A DNA stretch of 37,715 bases from a virus, in IMG/VR virus record IMGVR_UViG_3300020053_000894, positions 1-37,715 of that record; one strand, given 5' to 3'. The number at the start of each line of letters is the position of its first letter. Position 1 is the first letter of the stretch. Made by a program: the position numbers and the translations under genes. Shown one piece after another: positions 32,820 to 37,715 of this stretch. Below the pieces are notes generated by a model, which had not been told where the DNA came from, ran no database searches, and saw only the letters and a program-made list of their open reading frames with translations.

Positions 32820-32827
32820 TATTTATA
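32820..32827 (-). promoter_or_regulatory. Possible T4-late-type promoter before Hc1 gene
   Basis: TATAAATA on the minus strand, the T4 late -10 consensus, lies 8 bases before the Hc1 ATG. No Bacteroidota -33/-7 pair is visible here. The match is exact but short and the region is A/T-rich, so chance is possible. Confidence 0.35.
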
Positions 32828-32840
32828 AATTAATTAAATT

Positions 32841-32872
32841 AAAAAACCGAACACCTTCGATTGCTGCTCGGT
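32841..32872 (-). terminator. Rho-independent terminator after helicase
   Basis: On the minus strand ACCGAGCA (32865-32872) pairs with TGTTCGGT (32846-32853; one G-U pair) across an 11-base loop, followed by a T-run (32841-32845) and more A/T. It lies about 95 bases after the helicase stop and ends that operon before the Hc1 gene. The rest of the 155-base gap (32873-32966) is A/T-rich and shows no other gene. Confidence 0.75.
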
Positions 32873-32966
32873 GATTATAACTATTGTATATATTGAAAAA
32901 AAATTAAGTTCCAATATTAAATTTCTTACTTTTTTGTTTTTTGATATTTTGTACAAATTTTGATAG

Positions 32967-34325
32967 TTACCCAAAGTTTTCAACATACTTTTTATGAAGT
33001 AACTTTTTCTCCATTTGTTCTCCATTTGCAGATTCTTTTTGTGTAATAATTCCATCTGATGAATTGCCATCATAAACCTCAATGAATCCAGTATTGGTAT
33101 CCATCTTAGATGGGAAAGTAATTCCATCGGGTCCAAATCGGTTTTTCATAATATGGAATCTTGCAGTATTGTTCAATTTATCCTTACTCTTTCTACTGAT
33201 ACTCATAATGAAATCAGCGTTCATTACCTTAGCGTAGGAATCTGCTACCTTATCCGCTTCAATAACTTCAGAATCAATTGCTGAACGATTGGTTTGGGAT
33301 GCTGTCCAAATAGGAATACCCAATTCACCACTAATACCTCTCAACTCAATGTAAACACCACCTTGCTCACCATAGGTTGAATCGGATTTATTAGTGTGAG
33401 ATAATAACAAATCAGCATAATCAATAATTATCAAATCAGGTTTATTTCCTGCTGCTGTCATCTTCTCAATATGGGATTCTAATTTTTTAGCAGATATACC
33501 TTTTGGTGGGAAATACTTAATAAGAAGTTTTCCACTCAATCTATTGATTTTCTCTTTTACTTCTTCTTTCTTATCTTTCACATCTGCTGATGGGATTTGT
33601 GTAAATACAGTATCGTATCTCTGTCCCACATAATGTTCTGATAATTCCAAAGAGTAATGTACTACATTTAATCCTCTCTTAACAGCTGCTGCTCCGATTG
33701 CACATAGTACCCAAGTTTTACCAACACCAGAAGGTGCTACTGCTACTCCTAATTCGCCAGGTCCCAAACCACCATCCATCAATTCATTAATACAATCCCA
33801 ACCAGTTGGAACTGTACTTCTATCAACTTCGTTAGTTCTTTCTTCAAAATCTAAAAGGTAATCGTGTCCCATATCTGAATCCACTCCTACCTTCATTGCT
33901 TTATCTACTAAATCTTTGATTCTATCATAGTTACCAGCTTTTAGTAAATCAACTGAACTAACAATAGCTTGTTTTAGGTTTTGGTTGATGCAAAATGAAG
34001 AAAACTCTTTCTTTACATAATCCAAATCAGAATCACCAACTTTGGTAAAAACTAATTTTAATTGCTCTACTACACTTTTCTGAAACCCTCTATCATCTAA
34101 CTTCGAAACTTCGGATTTAAAAACGTCTAATGTTGGAGATTTCTTAAATTCATCGTAATATGAAACAATCTCCTCTGCTATCCATTTATTAGCCTCAGCT
34201 TCAAAAAACTTTGGATGTATAATCTCACTAAGAGTATCCAATAAACGAACATCCGTAATCAAAGAAGAAAGTACCTTCGTTTGAAAGGATTGTCCGTATT
34301 TTGAAAGAGTATCTATATTTTGCAT
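32967..34325 (-). CDS. gp41: Replicative DNA helicase, gp41/DnaB-like
   Basis: 452 residues (T4 gp41: 475). The N-terminal helical domain (1-150) is followed by the RecA-like ATPase: APSGVGKT (197-204) Walker A, PDLIIIDYADLL as Walker B, and SQTNRSAID with a sensor-type Gln. It forms a hexamer that unwinds the lagging-strand template at the fork, normally with the gp61 primase, which is not in this window. It has its own promoter and a 95-base 3' region ending in a terminator. Confidence 0.95.
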   Translation of the reverse strand: MQNIDTLSKYGQSFQTKVLSSLITDVRLLDTLSEIIHPKFFEAEANKWIAEEIVSYYDEFKKSPTLDVFKSEVSKLDDRGFQKSVVEQLKLVFTKVGDSDLDYVKKEFSSFCINQNLKQAIVSSVDLLKAGNYDRIKDLVDKAMKVGVDSDMGHDYLLDFEERTNEVDRSTVPTGWDCINELMDGGLGPGELGVAVAPSGVGKTWVLCAIGAAAVKRGLNVVHYSLELSEHYVGQRYDTVFTQIPSADVKDKKEEVKEKINRLSGKLLIKYFPPKGISAKKLESHIEKMTAAGNKPDLIIIDYADLLLSHTNKSDSTYGEQGGVYIELRGISGELGIPIWTASQTNRSAIDSEVIEADKVADSYAKVMNADFIMSISRKSKDKLNNTARFHIMKNRFGPDGITFPSKMDTNTGFIEVYDGNSSDGIITQKESANGEQMEKKLLHKKYVENFG

Positions 34326-34350
34326 TTACCTATAACCTAATTTGATTTCA

Positions 34351-34381
34351 CAAATATAAGAAAAATTTGTGATATATCAAA
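34351..34381 (-). promoter_or_regulatory. Bacteroidota-type promoter for helicase
   Basis: TTTG (34378-34381), 19 bases, then TATATTTG (34351-34358) on the minus strand. TCACAAAT in the spacer and ATTTGTGA covering the -7 element make a perfect 8-base inverted repeat, a candidate operator. Confidence 0.8.
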
Positions 34382-34382
34382 A

Positions 34383-35429
34383 TTATTTTGTAATAATATT
34401 TTGAAAGGTTGAATGTAACCAATCATTTATATCTCTCCAATTTTGGAGAATTTTGTATTTTTGTCCAACTCTAAGAAAATCTAATTTCTTAAATTCAACA
34501 TCATCTTCATTAAATCTATCTAAGATTTTTAACTTCTGATTTGTTGGGATATGGGGTTCATCTAACTCCATTAACCTCTTATTCATAAGAAGTTGGTCTT
34601 TTGCTTTTAAGATATCATCATATAATTTGATTTTACCTTGCTTATCTTCACACAATTGGAAGAACTCCTCATGTGTTATCAATCTATCCTCAGAAAGTTC
34701 AGGAAACCTCTTTAAAAGAGTTTTAATACCACATCCTTTGATGCCTGGTATGTTATCTGATTTATCACCATCCAATGTTCTATATAATAAAAGATTCTCA
34801 GGCCAAATTCCATACTCATCAAACACCATCTGTCTATCGTATAATTTCTTTTTAGTAGGTGAAAATACTTTTACTTTATCAGAAACTAACTGAAGAAAAT
34901 CTTTATCAGTTGAAACAATAACAACTTCATTACCTAAATCCGATTCATTGTGTTTAGTTAGATATGCTATTGTATCATCTGCTTCAATTCCATCATAAAT
35001 CATAGTCTGAACAGGTAGATAATCTAAAATATCATTTAACCAAATGAATTGTTGTTTCATAGATAATCTTTCCTCTTCCTCATCCATCATACCTTGATAT
35101 TGACGGTTTACTCTAAATCGGTTCTTTTCTCTACCAGCTTTATATCCTTCGTGGATTTTCTTTCTGGATTGAGAACCATCTTTACCATCAAAGGTTACGA
35201 TACATCGGGTTGGATTAAATTCTCTAATTTGGTATCCAATAGATTTGAGGGAGCCAATCACCCCACCCGTATGGTCACCATCCTCATTCATTGTGGGGTT
35301 GGTTGTCCAACTTCGGATGAAGGTGTTTAGTCCATCAATAATCAGAACTCTACTATTTCTCTCACGAAGGTGATTCGTTTCTCGTTCCTGCTCAACTTCG
35401 TTTAGAATGTTTTTATAGAGGTCTTTCAT
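34383..35429 (-). CDS. 5'-3' exonuclease (FEN/T4 RNase H-like)
   Basis: 348 residues of the FEN fold: D32 in LIIDGLNTF, TFDGKDG with D81, EADDTIAYL with E149, D151 and D152, STDKDFLQL with D175 and D177, and DGDKSDNIPGIKGCGIKT with D220 and D222 and the helix-hairpin-helix. These Asp/Glu bind the two metals. T4 RNase H of this family removes RNA primers from Okazaki fragments. The first 25 residues are a helical extension. It shares one base with the small gene upstream and precedes the helicase promoter. Confidence 0.9.
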   Translation of the reverse strand: MKDLYKNILNEVEQERETNHLRERNSRVLIIDGLNTFIRSWTTNPTMNEDGDHTGGVIGSLKSIGYQIREFNPTRCIVTFDGKDGSQSRKKIHEGYKAGREKNRFRVNRQYQGMMDEEEERLSMKQQFIWLNDILDYLPVQTMIYDGIEADDTIAYLTKHNESDLGNEVVIVSTDKDFLQLVSDKVKVFSPTKKKLYDRQMVFDEYGIWPENLLLYRTLDGDKSDNIPGIKGCGIKTLLKRFPELSEDRLITHEEFFQLCEDKQGKIKLYDDILKAKDQLLMNKRLMELDEPHIPTNQKLKILDRFNEDDVEFKKLDFLRVGQKYKILQNWRDINDWLHSTFQNIITK

Positions 35430-35674
35430 TATGTAGTTGTTGTTGAATCAGAAAAATAATTGTGAATACCTTCACCGAAATAATTATCGATAGTTTGTAA
35501 TCTATCTTCTGCATCACATAGTTTGGATAATGCCTCTTCTGCGTTTTTATAAAAATCCTCAGTTGAGTGGTCTCCAATACCCACTGCTTTGTTCTCCAAC
35601 AACTCCAAAGTAAGGAGTGCTTTAGCTCTATCTGCTTTCGCAGATGCTTGTAACATTTCTTTTAATTTACTCAT
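35429..35674 (-). CDS. Small helical protein between UvsX and exonuclease
   Basis: An 81-residue protein of unknown function, MSKLKEMLQASAKADRAKAL to the end DSTTTT. Three amphipathic helices are likely; residues 1-30 are Lys/Ala-rich. It is translated with the exonuclease (1-base overlap) and follows UvsX by 16 bases. In T4 the UvsX partner UvsY (137 residues) is also small and helical, but the sequence is not recognisably UvsY, so no function is given. Confidence 0.75.
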   Translation of the reverse strand: MSKLKEMLQASAKADRAKALLTLELLENKAVGIGDHSTEDFYKNAEEALSKLCDAEDRLQTIDNYFGEGIHNYFSDSTTTT

Positions 35675-35690
35675 AACTTATTATTACTTT

Positions 35691-36809
35691 TTATTCTACC
35701 ACCTCAGCTCCCTCAGTATCTAACTCATGTGCTTCGATATCTTTAGAATCTGATTTGTATTGTAAGATAGTTGCTTCGCAAATCTTTTTGTAGATTTGTT
35801 CTTTAACATCTTCTCTTTCTTCCATCAAATCAATGAAATCTTTGGATTGGAATTTAATTTCCTCTCCAGTTTCCGTATCAATGTAAGTGTACCATGCACC
35901 AGCCTGCTTCACCAACTTATTTTCCTTCATTACTCCTAACCAAGAACCGAAGTTATCGATTCCTCTATCAAAGAATATTTCGAAATCAGCTGCTCGAAGT
36001 GGTGGTCCCATTCGGTTTTTGATAACCTGACATCTAACTTTCATACCAATGGTTTTATCTTGCCCATTGACTTTTTGTTTGATTTGTCCCATATTCTTCA
36101 AACGAAGTCTAACTGATGCATGGAATGCAAGAGCTTTTCCTCCAGAAGTAGTCCACGGGTCACCAAACATAGCGTTCATTTTCTGTCTTAATTGATTAGT
36201 GAATACTAAGGTGATTTTTTGCCTACCAATTAAATTGGTAATTTTTCTCATCGCCTTTGAGATAATAATAGCTTTATCAGTAGCGTATCCATCTTTACCA
36301 TAATCAGCTGCCAACTCATTCTTAGTTGAAGCTGCAGCAACTGAATCTACTACGATTGTTACTAACTTATCCTTTTGTGTGGTTCTTACCTTTTCAATGA
36401 TTGTTTCAGTAAATTCGAAAATTTGTTCTACTGAATCAGCTGATACATAAAGTAGTTTTGCTACATCTACACCAATTGCTTCTAAGAATTCTCTACTTAC
36501 CGCAGTTTCAGTATCAATTAGAACCGCAACACCACCTTGCCTTTGTGTTTCAGCAAGGAGGTGTGCAGATACTAATGATTTTCCACTTTGTTCTAAACCA
36601 GTTACTTCGGTAATTCTACCAACAGGAAGTCCACCATAAGGGCGATTCGAAATGGCAACATCTAACATAGCACAGCCAGTTGATATCCATCCATCCACAT
36701 TTGTGGGTGCATCATCCTCTCCTAAGAAGAAGGCAACCTTCTGGTCTTTGTTTGTTTTGTTTAGCTCGGAAGCTAGTTCCGCCGCTAAGTCCATTTCTTT
36801 TTTTGCCAT
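35691..36809 (-). CDS. uvsX: RecA/UvsX-like recombinase
   Basis: 372 residues. Walker A is GLEQSGKS (71-78), close to RecA GPESSGKT; VTIVVDSVAAA is Walker B, and TNQLRQKMNAMFGDPWTTSG with GGKALAFHASVR is loop L2 and the following RecA core. It therefore looks more RecA-like than T4 UvsX (GPSKSFKS). The C-terminus is acidic (EAHELDTEGAEVVE), as in RecA and UvsX, where it regulates filament formation. It lies between SSB and exonuclease, the recombination-dependent replication set. Confidence 0.93.
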   Translation of the reverse strand: MAKKEMDLAAELASELNKTNKDQKVAFFLGEDDAPTNVDGWISTGCAMLDVAISNRPYGGLPVGRITEVTGLEQSGKSLVSAHLLAETQRQGGVAVLIDTETAVSREFLEAIGVDVAKLLYVSADSVEQIFEFTETIIEKVRTTQKDKLVTIVVDSVAAASTKNELAADYGKDGYATDKAIIISKAMRKITNLIGRQKITLVFTNQLRQKMNAMFGDPWTTSGGKALAFHASVRLRLKNMGQIKQKVNGQDKTIGMKVRCQVIKNRMGPPLRAADFEIFFDRGIDNFGSWLGVMKENKLVKQAGAWYTYIDTETGEEIKFQSKDFIDLMEEREDVKEQIYKKICEATILQYKSDSKDIEAHELDTEGAEVVE

Positions 36810-36819
36810 TTAGTGTAAA

Positions 36820-37644
36820 TTATCCGTTAAATAAATCATCAAATGCTGATGCAACATCATCCATTTTCTTTTTCTCTTCAGTAGTTACCTCATTTGAAGG
36901 TGCTGCAGCTGGTGCCGTAGTAGCTTCAGTTTTAGGTGCTGATGGAGTTGATAGAGTTTGTTGAGAAACACTCTCTTCACCTTCTTCAGCAGTTGGATTT
37001 AACCAACCTTCTAATACTGATTTTAATTCATCATAAGATAACTCTGAATAGATATCAGTAATGTTACTTTGAGATTCCATAAAGTTTTGGATGTTAGTAT
37101 CACCCTCTGCCAATGGAGTTACATTTGGTTTAACACGGATAGTAGTTACAGGATAAGAAGTTCCTGCATCTTCAGCTGATACATACTCAATAGTAATATC
37201 TCTACCATTATTAGGGTCAGTAATATCACCATAGTCTGGGTCAGCAATGTAACCTAAGATTTCCTGATAAACAGTTTTGCCGAATCCCCAAAACTTAACA
37301 CCTTCTGATTCCTCTCCTCTTACGAGTACAGGTACAAAAGTTCTTAATTTTGGCTCCATTTTCTTCGCTGCTTTCCAATCTTCTTTATCACCCATTCTTT
37401 TCAACTTTTCAGCAAACTCAACGATTGGGTCTGGTCTACCAAATGAACTTGGAGACAAGTACGTTTTGTTGTTGATGTTGTAATGGAAGAATAGTTCAAT
37501 GAAAGGATTTTCAGGAGAAAATTTGTAAGGAACGATTCTGACTTGATGTTTACCCGGTGTGGGTTTCCACAGATTTGATGTTCTGTTTGAAGTGTTTTGT
37601 AGTTTGTTCAGTCTACCTCTGATTGCGCTTAAATCTAGTGCCAT
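36820..37644 (-). CDS. gp32: Single-stranded DNA-binding protein, gp32-like
   Basis: 274 residues. The N-terminal basic region (MALDLSAIRGRLNKLQN) is the cooperativity segment of gp32, WKPTPGKHQVRIVPYKF opens the OB fold, and the tail is a Ser/Thr/Ala/Glu-rich linker (TEATTAPAAAPSNEVTTEEK) ending in VASAFDDLFNG, the acidic partner-binding tip typical of gp32. No cysteine is present, so the T4 zinc site (three Cys, one His) is absent. It coats ssDNA at forks and during UvsX recombination. Confidence 0.93.
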   Translation of the reverse strand: MALDLSAIRGRLNKLQNTSNRTSNLWKPTPGKHQVRIVPYKFSPENPFIELFFHYNINNKTYLSPSSFGRPDPIVEFAEKLKRMGDKEDWKAAKKMEPKLRTFVPVLVRGEESEGVKFWGFGKTVYQEILGYIADPDYGDITDPNNGRDITIEYVSAEDAGTSYPVTTIRVKPNVTPLAEGDTNIQNFMESQSNITDIYSELSYDELKSVLEGWLNPTAEEGEESVSQQTLSTPSAPKTEATTAPAAAPSNEVTTEEKKKMDDVASAFDDLFNG

Positions 37645-37689
37645 AATTTTTAAATTTTAAAGTTTTAATTGTTTTATTGGTTTTATTAT

Positions 37690-37706
37690 GGTGTCTTTCC
37701 TACACC
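37690..37706 (-). promoter_or_regulatory. Small hairpin upstream of gp32 gene
   Basis: GGTGT-AGGAAAG-ACACC on the minus strand forms a 5-bp stem about 46 bases before the gp32 ATG. There is no T-run after it. It could be a leader element for gp32 mRNA (T4 gp32 has a translational pseudoknot) or the end of the upstream gene outside the window. Weak evidence. Confidence 0.3.
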
Positions 37707-37715
37707 TTATATAAA

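Noticed and set aside
32834-33136. 100-residue minus-strand ORF overlapping the 3' end of the helicase and the terminator
   Set aside because: Most of it is in another frame of the helicase gene and it runs through the terminator hairpin. The composition is not protein-like.
1-37715. Plus-strand ORFs of 60-130 codons across the window
   Set aside because: Each lies opposite a well-supported minus-strand gene, has low-complexity Ser/Leu/Ile-rich sequence, and no promoter or leader. They are antisense shadows.
1-37715. tRNA, rRNA, CRISPR array, integrase, insertion sequence or origin
   Set aside because: No cloverleaf, repeat-spacer pattern, transposase or integrase was seen. Only two short repeats (24 bases) were found and these belong to promoters.

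Overview
The window reads as part of a T4-like myovirus genome that infects a member of the Bacteroidota, most likely a flavobacterium-like host. It is AT-rich, every supported gene lies on the minus strand, and genes are packed with 1-30 nt overlaps. The T4-type replication core is present: gp32 SSB, UvsX/RecA, 5'-3' exonuclease, gp41 helicase, gp43 polymerase, gp45 clamp and gp44/gp62 clamp loader. Host evidence is of three kinds. Five gaps between genes carry the Bacteroidota promoter pattern TTTG-N19/20-TATATTTG. Starts lack Shine-Dalgarno sites and are instead preceded by A/T-rich stretches. Two genes have Bacteroidota flavour: an Hc1/histone H1-like protein and an NrdB with an N-terminal ATP-cone.

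Layout, read in the direction of transcription (right to left). (1) 37644-32967: ssDNA binding, recombination, exonuclease and replicative helicase; the helicase has its own promoter and a hairpin terminator follows it. (2) 32811-27661: a 56-residue histone H1-like protein, a SET-domain lysine methyltransferase, a MazG-like pyrophosphohydrolase, NrdB, NrdA, thioredoxin, a small HTH protein and a first Mom-like DNA-modification protein. (3) 27630-26678: a promoter, a 52-residue protein and a second Mom paralog. (4) 26571-21146: a promoter, an unrecognised 586-residue protein, a GT-B glycosyltransferase and DNA polymerase. (5) 21081-17455: a promoter, then clamp, a DUF4338/DruA-like protein, clamp loader large subunit, a zinc-ribbon protein and clamp loader small subunit, closed by a terminator. 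(6) 17394-827: a promoter, a RecB/Cas4-like nuclease, a ribbon-helix-helix protein, then about 19 nearly gapless genes for making or attaching glycans: GT-A, GT-B and GT-D-like glycosyltransferases, WecB-like epimerase, DegT-like aminotransferase, GNAT, sulfotransferase, two methyltransferases and a phosphatase-nucleotidyltransferase fusion. (7) At the left end, a small two-helix membrane protein with a UUCG-loop terminator, then the start of a coiled-coil protein that leaves the window.

Functionally, replication and dNTP supply (NrdAB, thioredoxin, MazG) sit beside genes likely to change the phage's DNA or chromatin (two Mom proteins, Hc1 plus SET) and a large block likely to decorate virion proteins, DNA or the host surface with a modified, possibly sulfated and methylated glycan. 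The adjacent Hc1-SET pair, the tandem Mom genes and the DruA-like gene inside the clamp/clamp-loader operon are the most unusual parts. No tRNA, rRNA, CRISPR array, integrase or insertion sequence was seen.
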